Positions 16,526-23,584 of a stretch of DNA of 27,169 nt are shown one piece after another. The stretch is from Bodo saltans (Eukaryota > Euglenozoa > Kinetoplastea > Eubodonida > Bodonidae), in assembly GCA_001460835.1 (NCBI GenBank), contig CYKH01001125.1, positions 1 through 27,169 of the forward strand, written 5' to 3'. The stretch's first letter is position 1; every line of letters begins with the position of its first letter. The translations under genes and the position numbers were made by a program. The notes under the pieces were generated by a model, which saw nothing but the letters and a program-made list of their open reading frames with translations, did no database searches and was not told where the DNA came from.

Positions 16526-17566
16526 ATGAAACATTGGAAGGCCGTTGCCGCCGCCGTAGGGGCAGGACTGGTTGCTCGCTGGGCCAGCGGGATGCTTCTG
16601 AATGCTATCCAGCGCAGCCAATCACTAAAGAACACCGCCACTGTCACGTCACTGTTTGTATTTCCCATCAAAGGTGTGGGAGGCTTCGAGGTGCAGGAGT
16701 GGCCCCTTGGTCCTCATGGGCTGCTATGGGACCGAGAGTGGGCAGTGGGATTGCCAAAAGACGACGGTTCCTACCAAGTTGTGTCATCCAATCGCCTGCA
16801 ACGATTAGCAGCTGCAACCGCATCGATTGATCTTGCTGGGCAACGCATGACACTCACGGCGCCTGGAGTGGAATCACTGACAACGAGTGTGCGCCAAAGC
16901 GTCGCTGAGGCCAACGTCACACTTCGACCAATCGAAATATTTGGCATGCCAGGCTCTGCAGTCGAAGAGTCTGCTGAGGCGACTGCGTGGTGGCGCCGCG
17001 CAGTAGGCAACGACGACGTTGTGTTCCTGCGCATCGTCACTGCGCGCATGCCGCAGGACTCGCCCAACCATCAGGGCTGCCCAGTGACTGAGGCGGATTC
17101 CATTGGGTTCCACGACTACGCCGCGTTGCACATTATTACACGAGAAGGCGTTGCGTGGCTGGACACTGTGATCCCTCGAGATCATCAGTTTCCAGGCTTC
17201 GAGATCACAGAAGCTCAGTTTCGTGCGAATGTTGTGGTGGAGGGTTTGCCGTTTCCTGATGAGGACACTTGGAGCGTGGTGACAATTGGCGCCACGAAGC
17301 TGCGCGTTGCCAAGCAGTCAGGCCGATGCGTGATTCCCACGCACAACGCAGCTGGTGAGCGACATCCTCGTTTCGAGCCGACGGCGACACTGCGCCGAGT
17401 TCGTCGTGCTTTCCACCGGCACCAACTTGGCAGACCGACCAAAGAAGGGTTGTTTATGTTCGGGTTGGATCTGTTTCATGACGCTGCGATCGCTACCGGA
17501 AATATTCTGCGAGTGGGGGATACACTAACCGTGACAGAACGGCAGACCGCTCCCGAATACTTTTAA
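16526..17566 (+). CDS. mARC: MOSC-domain protein, mARC-like amidoxime reductase
   Basis: This 346-residue protein carries an N-terminal MOSC beta-barrel domain and a C-terminal MOSC domain, the arrangement of mARC, a molybdenum-cofactor enzyme that reduces N-hydroxylated compounds with cytochrome b5 and its reductase. Residues 7-22 form a hydrophobic, weakly basic N-terminal segment that could anchor it in a membrane, as mARC is anchored in the outer mitochondrial membrane. VTSLFVFPIKG (40-50) and LLWDREW (66-72) mark the first domain. FRANVVVEG (232-240) and GRCVIPTHN (266-274) match the MOSC core, and Cys268 corresponds to the cysteine that ligates molybdenum. LFMFGLDL and ILRVGDTL near the end also fit. 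The frame reaches back to a TTG at 16487, but 16526 is the first in-frame ATG. Substrate unknown. Confidence 0.85.
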   Translation: MKHWKAVAAAVGAGLVARWASGMLLNAIQRSQSLKNTATVTSLFVFPIKGVGGFEVQEWPLGPHGLLWDREWAVGLPKDDGSYQVVSSNRLQRLAAATASIDLAGQRMTLTAPGVESLTTSVRQSVAEANVTLRPIEIFGMPGSAVEESAEATAWWRRAVGNDDVVFLRIVTARMPQDSPNHQGCPVTEADSIGFHDYAALHIITREGVAWLDTVIPRDHQFPGFEITEAQFRANVVVEGLPFPDEDTWSVVTIGATKLRVAKQSGRCVIPTHNAAGERHPRFEPTATLRRVRRAFHRHQLGRPTKEGLFMFGLDLFHDAAIATGNILRVGDTLTVTERQTAPEYF

Positions 17567-17743
17567 CCTCGCTTGAGCATTGTGAACTGTATCTTGGTTT
17601 ACTGATTCGTGTTCTTTTCTAGTACAGTTTTTGATCTTTTTGTTCCTCGCCTACTGCTTAAGTATTTGAGAAAAGAAGAAAGTGCGATACATCAGCACTG
17701 CCAACGCTCCGCCGCTCCAATTCATCTCCTCAACGTCGTCTCC
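17567..17743. promoter_or_regulatory. Leader of the repeat/PDZ gene with predicted acceptor
   Basis: The run TTCTTTTCTAG places a likely spliced-leader acceptor at 17621-17622. No ATG lies between it and the start at 17744, which supports that start over the GTG-led longer frame. Confidence 0.5.
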
Positions 17744-19513
17744 ATGCTCCACTTAATATTCGTGGCGCTTCTTTTGACCCTTCCCGCGGCAACCCTCGGG
17801 AAAGAGGAGTGGTGCAGCGCTGAAGTTGACAGCACGAGCGCCACGGTAAAAGCTAGTGGGCGCTGGGCGGATGTCGAGTACCAACTTGGGTACATGGTTG
17901 GCCTCTGCACTGACTCATCGAGTTCTGAATTTGGAACGTTTGTAGCGGTCGTCAATGGTCTCACCCAGCGACAGACGGTTGGTCTTAGCGGCACGTTGGA
18001 GTTTCCAGGAAACGCAACGGTTTCCTTCCTGCTTGACAAGCCTTCGAAGGGTCCTCAGTACTTCAACTTAAATATATCGTACGGGGGGAACAATAACTTT
18101 ACTGCTGTGCTGTGCGACAAGATCTACTCCGGCGTGGTTGGCCCCTGCGTTGTAGACAGCATGCTGCCCATTTTGATCTTACTACTGTGGATCTTGCCAG
18201 GAGCTGCTTGCGGTCTATTTCTTGTGATCGCGTACATTCGCAAGAACCGCTACGACCGAGAACTTCTCCTGAAAGAGAGAGAAGTCAACATTAAGCAAGG
18301 CTGGCAGTCACCAACCACGCTCCGCATGTCGACGTCTGAGCAGCACATGGACGGCATTGGTGACGCATCGCCAGAAGCCCGCACCCCACCCTATCGTGAC
18401 GCTGATAGCGAAGACGAGCTCAAGAGTCGACAGTCCACGGTGCGCTACTACGAACACCCCTTGGACGGGACACTGCGACCAAAGAAGGGCGAACAGCGGG
18501 AGAGCATCACCGACGCCACTACGCAACAGGGAGAAGCTACCGAGGCAACTGAGCGGCGAAACGCTGACCGTGTTGCCGCTGAGTACCTCATGGCGCAGCA
18601 GCTCGAGGCTGATCGACAGGTGGCGCTTTCCAAGACCCTCGCAGCTCTCCAGATTGAACGCGTCGAAGCAGACCGCATTGAGTCAGAACGTCTCACTGCG
18701 ACTCTTATCGAAGAGGAGCTCCTGGAAGAAGAGCTATTAGAAGCTGAGGAATTGGAAAACCAGCGCCTTGCAGAAGCAAAGCGCGAGGCTGCACGCCTTG
18801 AAGCCGAACGTCTTGAAGCCGAACGTCTTGAAGCTGAGCGCATTGAGGCCAAACGCCATGAAGCCGAACGCCTTGAAGCTGAGCGCATTGAGGCCGAACG
18901 CCTTGAAGCCGAACGCATTGAGGCCCAACGTCTTGAAGTTGAACGTCGTGAAGCCGAACGCCTTGAAGCCGAACGTCTTGAAGCCGAACGCCTTGAAGCT
19001 GAGCGCCAGGATGAAGAGGACCGGCAAGAAGCTGCCCGCGCTGCAAGCAGAAAACTTGAGGAGGAGGAAATGCTGGCGGCAAGTGTATCCTACAATGCGG
19101 AGTACAGGGACTTAATGATGATGCTGCAGAAACCCGACGCAAAGGAGCGTGCAAAGGCGTTCCTTGGCTTCTCACTGGCGCAGAGCGTGGAGGAGAGCAA
19201 GCTGGTGGTAGACGGCGTGTATCGTGACGGGCCTGCCTTCCAAGTGGGCGTTAGAATGGAGGACACACTTACCCACATCGCTGGCACCCGTGTCTCGTCC
19301 ATCCAGGAGGCGCGTGTGCAGGTCGACAAGCACTGCAGGCCTGCCGAGCTTGCAGCCTTAACCTTTCTCAGGCCAACAGGCGAGTCCTACACAGTGAAAC
19401 TGTGGGTGATGACGGCGGAACCGAAGTACCGAGGCAAGGCGTACTTCTTCGACACGGACATTCACGTGAAGGATCAGTCCCCTCGTCCAAAGCACCGGCA
19501 AAATGCAGACTGA
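17744..19513 (+). CDS. Type I membrane protein with pentapeptide-repeat helix and PDZ-like module
   Basis: I do not know a named homologue of this 589-residue protein. In order it has a signal peptide (about 1-19); an ectodomain (20-138) with Cys24, 55, 124 and 135 and sequons at Asn90, 110 and 118; one TM segment (about 139-164) followed by basic residues; a disordered region (185-275); a long charged helix (275-440) that includes fourteen units of a five-residue repeat, consensus RLEAE (351-420); and a C-terminal module (441-582). That module has PDZ character: FLGFSL (473-478) resembles the carboxylate-binding loop, and VVDGVYRDGPAFQVGVR (488-504) resembles the strand-turn-helix core. The same module ends the protein at 22206-23315. 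A role in tethering cytosolic partners to a membrane is an inference. Confidence 0.82.
   Translation: MLHLIFVALLLTLPAATLGKEEWCSAEVDSTSATVKASGRWADVEYQLGYMVGLCTDSSSSEFGTFVAVVNGLTQRQTVGLSGTLEFPGNATVSFLLDKPSKGPQYFNLNISYGGNNNFTAVLCDKIYSGVVGPCVVDSMLPILILLLWILPGAACGLFLVIAYIRKNRYDRELLLKEREVNIKQGWQSPTTLRMSTSEQHMDGIGDASPEARTPPYRDADSEDELKSRQSTVRYYEHPLDGTLRPKKGEQRESITDATTQQGEATEATERRNADRVAAEYLMAQQLEADRQVALSKTLAALQIERVEADRIESERLTATLIEEELLEEELLEAEELENQRLAEAKREAARLEAERLEAERLEAERIEAKRHEAERLEAERIEAERLEAERIEAQRLEVERREAERLEAERLEAERLEAERQDEEDRQEAARAASRKLEEEEMLAASVSYNAEYRDLMMMLQKPDAKERAKAFLGFSLAQSVEESKLVVDGVYRDGPAFQVGVRMEDTLTHIAGTRVSSIQEARVQVDKHCRPAELAALTFLRPTGESYTVKLWVMTAEPKYRGKAYFFDTDIHVKDQSPRPKHRQNAD
18794..19003 (+). 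repeat. 15-bp tandem repeat, 14 units, coding for RLEAE-type pentapeptides
   Basis: Fourteen consecutive 15-base units encode residues 351-420 of the PDZ-like membrane protein. The consensus unit is CGCCTTGAAGCCGAA, with Leu/Ile/His/Arg varying at position two. The array lacks stop codons in several frames on both strands, which produces long meaningless antisense open frames. Unit number is likely to vary between strains. Confidence 0.92.
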
Positions 19514-19643
19514 TCAGATGACACCAGCGCTGAGCCCCCAACGACTACGATTTTAGCAACAATTGTCGCTACTTGCGACGTCTTTTCTTGTTTTGTTAAG
19601 CGAACCTTTTGACATGTGCTTTGTTTCTTTGTATTGTCCGCAT

Positions 19644-19660
19644 ACACACACACACACACA
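19644..19660. repeat. CA dinucleotide repeat
   Basis: A short (AC)n tract in the leader of the next small gene, continuing into A-rich sequence. Probable microsatellite with no assigned role. Confidence 0.75.
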
Positions 19661-19689
19661 AAAACAAAAAAGAGTTTCAGAGGGTTTGC

Positions 19690-19965
19690 ATGCCTCGTGC
19701 GTATTACAAGCCCTTCACAATTTATGAAGAGGCGATTGGGTTTCGCAACATCAAAGCTCTCACTTCTTGCATCTTTGGATTGATGGTGTCTGGCCTCGTA
19801 TTCAAAGTCTACTTAGCGGTGAATTTCTCTGGTCACGGGAATGGTGACACAACGATGACGGACCAACAAGTTCAGCTCATGGCTAGCAGAGCACAGCTGC
19901 TGCATGACGTACAGAACCGGGATGCCATGAAAGCATCGCTGCGTAATAGGCTGCCCCCAGCCTAA
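19690..19965 (+). CDS. Small single-TM protein, unknown function
   Basis: This 91-residue protein is not recognised. The N-terminus (MPRAYYKPFTIYEE) is basic-aromatic, followed by one hydrophobic segment at about 22-46 and a polar tail with a probable amphipathic helix (57-86). Size and layout resemble small accessory subunits of mitochondrial inner-membrane complexes, but no motif proves it. The ATG at 19690 lies ten bases after an AG at 19679-19680. The longer frame from 19609 begins at a TTG, and its first 27 residues, including those read from the CA repeat, look like translated leader. The regular spacing from the upstream gene and a plausible acceptor support a real gene. Confidence 0.68.
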   Translation: MPRAYYKPFTIYEEAIGFRNIKALTSCIFGLMVSGLVFKVYLAVNFSGHGNGDTTMTDQQVQLMASRAQLLHDVQNRDAMKASLRNRLPPA

Positions 19966-20097
19966 AGCATCCATCTCCTTTGGTTTCCTTTTCAATGCCT
20001 CATATGAATTTATTGTTGCTTGAAGTTGCTTCACGTTGCGTGGTGGTATTGATTGTTGAGTATATCAGAGCAACAAAGATTACACAGATATCGACAC

Positions 20098-20880
20098 ATG
20101 GCCGATGATCTAGAAGCAGTGGCACCGAAGATGATGCGGCCGCATGATATGTGCAGTGCGGCGTATTACGGAGACGTTGAGAAGCTCAAGGAACTCCTAG
20201 CGGTCGAGGCAGTGGAAGAAGAGCCGCCGATTGAGCCTGAGTTTGACCCACTTGCTCCAGCAGACGAGGAAGCAATCGCATCCGCAGCAGATCGTGCCGC
20301 TCGCCGTGCTGCCAATGCCGCCGAGATTGCGAAGAGGCTCAGCGCAACGCGTAGAATTGTCACTAGATTATCGCCCGTCAACGTGCAAGAGTACGGCATC
20401 TTCCTCACGGCAACAGAAGTGTTCGATGACGCGTCTGGGGAGTTTGTTCTCATTCCGAAGGCGAAGGCGTCGAGGAGGTCCTCCTTTGAGGCTGCTCCCC
20501 TTCACTGGGCTGTGCTAGGAGGTGAGCATGCTGCCATCACGTACCTTGTGACCCAGGGAGCCAATGTAGATCAGCGTGTCGCTGGTTTAGATGTGACGGC
20601 AGGCGACTTGATTCAATTAAACGGCCTCCTTGAAACACGAAAAGTCCTCGCTAAGGCGGTTCAACTGTACAAAGACACGAAGGAGAAAGAACAAGCCGCT
20701 ACTGATGAGCGCAATCGCATACTCGCAGATCGAGAGGCTCAGCGTGAGCGTGCCCAGGACGACTTGCGCCGAAAAGAGGAGGATGAGCGGTTGGAGGCGG
20801 AGCGCGCAGCTCAGCAAGAGGCCGAAGGCACAACCGATGCGGCGGCCGAGGACGCTGCCCCAGTAGGGGATGATGAGTGA
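20098..20880 (+). CDS. Ankyrin-repeat protein with C-terminal charged helix
   Basis: This 260-residue protein has two ankyrin-like elements. The first is MCSAAYYGDVEKLKELL (18-34), a helix pair without its beta-hairpin. The second, better one starts at APLHWAVLGGEHAAITYLV (133-151) and continues with QGANVDQRV. The 95 residues between them contain an Ala/Arg-rich helix (58-86) and a segment with IVTRLSPVNVQEYGIFL (87-103) that is not ankyrin-like. The C-terminal third (185-240) is a highly charged helix, probably a coiled coil, ending in an acidic Ala/Glu/Asp tail. No membrane segment or catalytic motif is seen. A scaffold or cytoskeletal adaptor is possible. The ATG at 20098 is the first in the frame; upstream the frame reaches only TTG codons. 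Confidence 0.8.
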   Translation: MADDLEAVAPKMMRPHDMCSAAYYGDVEKLKELLAVEAVEEEPPIEPEFDPLAPADEEAIASAADRAARRAANAAEIAKRLSATRRIVTRLSPVNVQEYGIFLTATEVFDDASGEFVLIPKAKASRRSSFEAAPLHWAVLGGEHAAITYLVTQGANVDQRVAGLDVTAGDLIQLNGLLETRKVLAKAVQLYKDTKEKEQAATDERNRILADREAQRERAQDDLRRKEEDERLEAERAAQQEAEGTTDAAAEDAAPVGDDE

Positions 20881-21017
20881 TAGCATGAAGAGGGAGGGAT
20901 GCACGACGCATCAAATGTAGGATTGTACAAGAAGGACTGCGTTGCAGCAACATGACGCATTATGTATTTGTGATCTTGTCATCATGCCGTCACTTTGTTT
21001 TCTTGACACACATTCGT

Positions 21018-21063
21018 AACTTCATTTTCCCACTTTTGTTGTCACACTCACTACTTTCAACAG
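21018..21063 (+). promoter_or_regulatory. Predicted spliced-leader acceptor before the Tudor gene
   Basis: A long pyrimidine-rich tract ends in CAACAG with the AG at 21062-21063, giving a leader of 30 bases to the ATG at 21094. Inferred from pattern. Confidence 0.5.
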
Positions 21064-21093
21064 GAAACACAAATACAGCACAAGCGGAGCATC

Positions 21094-21585
21094 ATGTCTG
21101 AACGTGAAGCGCTGCTGAAATCCCATGAGGAATACCGACAGGCCCTTGCGGAGGCCAAAGAGTTGCTCCTCCTAACACCAGACGACGTGGAGACACTCAC
21201 GTACGTTGAGGAAATCAGCGACACGTTGAAGGCCCTCACCAAGCAGCTAAATGATTCGGATGACGTACAACTTGATAACCGCCCTGGCGCAGTCAAAGAG
21301 CACCGCAGTGGGGCCACCGGCGAGCTTGTGTCCCGCACTCTCACCACCGACCGTGCTTCGTGGGAGGTACTGTTCGATGGGTTGGTGTGGTACACCTGCG
21401 CTGTGCTCGAACGTGTCACTGCGTCGTCAGAGTTTGAGCGGCACCAGTACAAAGTCGCGATTTTAGGCTACCCTGATGTTGAAACCGTCTCCCGAGAGGC
21501 GTTGCGGCCATGGCAACCACCGGTTGAGGTGATTGCAGCGAAGCTAAAGTGTCATGCCATCTGTGAGAACGTCGTCAGAGTTTGA
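21094..21585 (+). CDS. Tudor-domain protein (SMNDC1/SPF30-like), 5' part of a frame-broken gene
   Basis: This 163-residue frame holds the N-terminal part of a splicing-factor-like protein. Residues 1-53 form a charged helical region similar in kind to the N-terminus of SMNDC1/SPF30. Residues about 93-142 form a first Tudor-like fold: DGLVWYTCAVLERV, then YKVAILGYPDVETV. The frame then enters what should be the second Tudor domain but, after Glu158, runs into the second copy of a 148-bp tandem duplication and stops within five codons. Because 148 is not a multiple of three, the duplication shifts the frame. With a single copy the gene would read through to 22054 as one 270-residue protein. Either the locus is a recent pseudogene or allele, or the assembly joined two haplotypes. 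Confidence 0.75.
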   Translation: MSEREALLKSHEEYRQALAEAKELLLLTPDDVETLTYVEEISDTLKALTKQLNDSDDVQLDNRPGAVKEHRSGATGELVSRTLTTDRASWEVLFDGLVWYTCAVLERVTASSEFERHQYKVAILGYPDVETVSREALRPWQPPVEVIAAKLKCHAICENVVRV

Positions 21586-21717
21586 GCGGCACCACATCAA
21601 AGTCGCGATTTTAGGCTACCCTGATGTTGAAACCGTCTCCCGAGAGGCGTTGCGGCCATGGCAACCACCGGTTGAGGTGATTGCAGCGAAGCTAAAGTGT
21701 CATGCCATCTGTGAGAA
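21422..21717 (+). repeat. 148-bp perfect-length tandem duplication inside the Tudor gene
   Basis: Copy one is 21422-21569 and copy two is 21570-21717, directly abutting. The copies are identical except for three adjacent bases: GTA in copy one and CAT in copy two, changing Gln-Tyr to His-Ile in the encoded protein. The unit length (49 codons plus one base) breaks the reading frame. There is no microhomology at the breakpoints, since flanking bases differ on both sides. Confidence 0.97.
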
Positions 21718-22054
21718 GGAGGAGGGGCAGTATCGCCCATGCATCGTGGACCGCGTCTCTCCCAGCGGCACTGTTGTTGTGTCCTTTATTGAAGGCGCTG
21801 CAAGCGCTGGGACAGTGGAAGTACCTCTCACACATCTCAGGACAGGGAAGGTCTATCGTGCGTTGGTCAAGAGGAACCGGGACATGACCGATGAGGAGCG
21901 TAAAGCGAAGAATGCTGCAAGAAAGCGCGAGAGGAATGATCAGCGGAAGGTCATGATGAGTGATATTGCTGCTCAAGATAGTAGCGATTGGCAACATCTC
22001 CTTGACACGGTATCGGCTGGGTCGGCTCCTAAACTGGCACGACGCGAGAGATAA
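21554..22054 (+). CDS. Tudor-domain protein (SMNDC1/SPF30-like), 3' part of a frame-broken gene
   Basis: This frame continues the gene broken at the duplication. Residues 7-53 repeat the end of the first Tudor domain (copy two of the 148-bp unit). Residues about 48-100 form the second Tudor-like domain, with CHAICEKEEGQYRPCIVDRV, then TVVVSFIEG and VEVPLTHLR. A basic helical region follows (105-133), then a short tail with DWQHLL (145-150) that resembles the end of the charged region in SPF30. SPF30 is a spliceosome factor whose Tudor domain binds dimethylarginine; a similar role would fit, but kinetoplastid partners are unknown. The ATG at 21554 lies across the duplication junction and is unlikely to be a natural start; this is the tail of the gene starting at 21094. 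Confidence 0.72.
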   Translation: MPSVRTSSEFERHHIKVAILGYPDVETVSREALRPWQPPVEVIAAKLKCHAICEKEEGQYRPCIVDRVSPSGTVVVSFIEGAASAGTVEVPLTHLRTGKVYRALVKRNRDMTDEERKAKNAARKRERNDQRKVMMSDIAAQDSSDWQHLLDTVSAGSAPKLARRER

Positions 22055-22137
22055 TGGCAATCGAGTATTGTTTGTCTTGGTTGCTTCGTATTGTTAGGTC
22101 ATTCCTTTTTTTAGGTTTGTTTTGTTTGCATATTCGT

Positions 22138-22170
22138 CACATTCTCATTCTCATTCTCATTCATTCATTC
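22138..22170. repeat. CATTCT-type microsatellite
   Basis: Consecutive ATTCTC hexamers grade into CATT units just before a run of about 20 T. This forms the pyrimidine tract before the next gene and is likely length-variable. Confidence 0.7.
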
Positions 22171-22204
22171 TTTTTTTTTTTTTTTTTTTTGCTTTCTCAC
22201 CAAG
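22171..22204 (+). promoter_or_regulatory. Poly-T tract and predicted acceptor before the second PDZ-like gene
   Basis: About twenty T residues are followed by GCTTTCTCACCAAG, with the AG at 22203-22204. The ATG at 22206 is only one base further, an unusually short leader. Later AGs at 22212-22213 or 22227-22228 would instead favour an ATG at 22254. Confidence 0.5.
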
Positions 22205-22205
22205 T

Positions 22206-23315
22206 ATGCTAAGCGCCCCTCCTGCCAGTGCCAACGTATCAAGGACTCGTGGGATGCTATTCGAGCTCATTGACATGGTGATGGAGAGGGGCATGCATGT
22301 ATGGGCAACGGCCATTGCCGCGAAGGATGTGATTATCCCCTCCTTCCAGGGACATCGAGGAAAGCGAAGCTTCCTTGTCTTCTTGATGACGCTACTCATT
22401 GGGATCATCATCAGGTGGTTGTGCGATAGGCTGCTGCTTCTGCGAAGCTCCGAGGGGAGGCGGCGCAACGCTCAAGCGATGCTGAACGCAACAGATGCTC
22501 ATGCCACCCCTCCCACGAATCCCGCTAAGGTGCCTGCAATAGAAGGGGATCGTTCTCCCTCACCCTGGGTGGAGGTAGGGGGCAGTTCAACACCGCAGAA
22601 GCAAGTCGCATCGAAGACATTATTTTGGAATGGCGAGGCCACACCTCAACAAAGCAGCCACAACCTCAACACCGACACGTACTTTACCGACCCGCCATCG
22701 CCTCAAGCATATCCCATGATGGCCTCATTAGGAGGCTCCACCCACAACATTTCTGATGGGGGTTACGGTGAGACAAGTGGCGCACGCAGTAGCAGAAGTA
22801 GCCAACCGTCGACCCCTGCACTACAACGGGCACTCTCCCCTAGCTCAGAAGAAGAGGAGATGCTTGCGGCGAGTGTCTCCTACAACCCTGAATATCGAGA
22901 CTTAATGATGCTGCTGCAGAAACCCGATCCTCAAGATTGTGCTAAGGCGTTCCTCGGCTTCTCCGTCGTCGATGACGTCGATCATCATGAGCTCGTAGTA
23001 GACGGCATCTACCGTGACGGTCCTGCATACCAAGTTGGTGTGCGCATTGCTGACGCACTTACGCATATTGGGGGGCATCGTGTGAATAGTGTCACGAGGG
23101 CTCGACAATACGTCGCCCTCCATTGCCGCCCTGCAGAGTTGGCCGCCCTCACATTCCTTCGGCCCAGCGGAGATTCCTACACGGTAAAGCTTTGGGTGAT
23201 GACTGCTGAGCAGCGTTTCCAGGGAAAGCCATATTATTTCGATGTTAGTGCTCACGTGAAGGATCAAAGTCCCACCGCTTCCTTCTCGAGGCGCAAGTCC
23301 ATGGGACGACATTAG
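22206..23315 (+). CDS. Membrane-anchored protein with C-terminal PDZ-like module
   Basis: This 369-residue protein shares its last 140 residues with the protein at 17744-19513. It has an N-terminal segment (1-54), one TM segment (about 55-79) flanked by basic residues on both sides, a long Ser/Pro/Thr-rich linker (85-212) that looks disordered, an acidic cluster, and the module at about 216-354. Shared blocks include EEEMLAASVSYN (217-228), AKAFLGFS (246-253), VYRDGPAFQVGV-like residues (268-279), HCRPAELAALTFLRP (306-320) and YTVKLWVMTAE (325-335). The PDZ-type binding loop is AFLGFSV. Outside the module the two proteins are unrelated in sequence. The start could be the ATG at 22254 (residue 17), which keeps the TM segment; the longer frame from 22122 begins at TTG in the microsatellite. 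Function unknown, possibly a membrane scaffold. Confidence 0.82.
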   Translation: MLSAPPASANVSRTRGMLFELIDMVMERGMHVWATAIAAKDVIIPSFQGHRGKRSFLVFLMTLLIGIIIRWLCDRLLLLRSSEGRRRNAQAMLNATDAHATPPTNPAKVPAIEGDRSPSPWVEVGGSSTPQKQVASKTLFWNGEATPQQSSHNLNTDTYFTDPPSPQAYPMMASLGGSTHNISDGGYGETSGARSSRSSQPSTPALQRALSPSSEEEEMLAASVSYNPEYRDLMMLLQKPDPQDCAKAFLGFSVVDDVDHHELVVDGIYRDGPAYQVGVRIADALTHIGGHRVNSVTRARQYVALHCRPAELAALTFLRPSGDSYTVKLWVMTAEQRFQGKPYYFDVSAHVKDQSPTASFSRRKSMGRH

Positions 23316-23528
23316 TGCACACATGTGTGTGACAAAAAGAGTAAATGGAAATGGTGGGAGTGGGGGCCTACGATGTCGCCATCCGTTGATAGGACCATCG
23401 TTCCTCCTCCTGCGTGTTTGTTTTGTTTGCCCCTCTTTATCTATTTCAATCATGGCGTCCGTGGGCAGTAAATGATTCTTGAGAATGATGATGAAAGCAA
23501 CAAAGCTGCTTCTCCGCCGCTCTACAAA

Positions 23529-23565
23529 CTTCCGCCCTGCTGTTCACTTTATTGTGTTCACAAAG
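23529..23565 (+). promoter_or_regulatory. Predicted spliced-leader acceptor before the HACD gene
   Basis: A C/T-rich run ends in CACAAAG with the AG at 23564-23565, leaving a leader of 19 bases. Inferred from pattern. Confidence 0.4.
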
Positions 23566-23584
23566 AAACAAAACTTCACATAAA

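Noticed and set aside
17609-17743. 45-residue N-terminal extension before the signal peptide of the repeat/PDZ protein
   Set aside because: It begins at GTG and would bury a clear signal peptide; an acceptor at 17621-17622 lies inside it.
18794-19003. Regular repeats that might suggest a CRISPR-like array
   Set aside because: Units are contiguous with no spacers, the period is 15 bases and in frame, and the host gene is eukaryotic.
18448-19175. Several long antisense and alternate-frame open frames of 96-156 residues over the repeat region
   Set aside because: The 15-bp repeat lacks stop codons in several frames on both strands, so the frames arise from periodicity. Their products are simple repeats with no other protein character.
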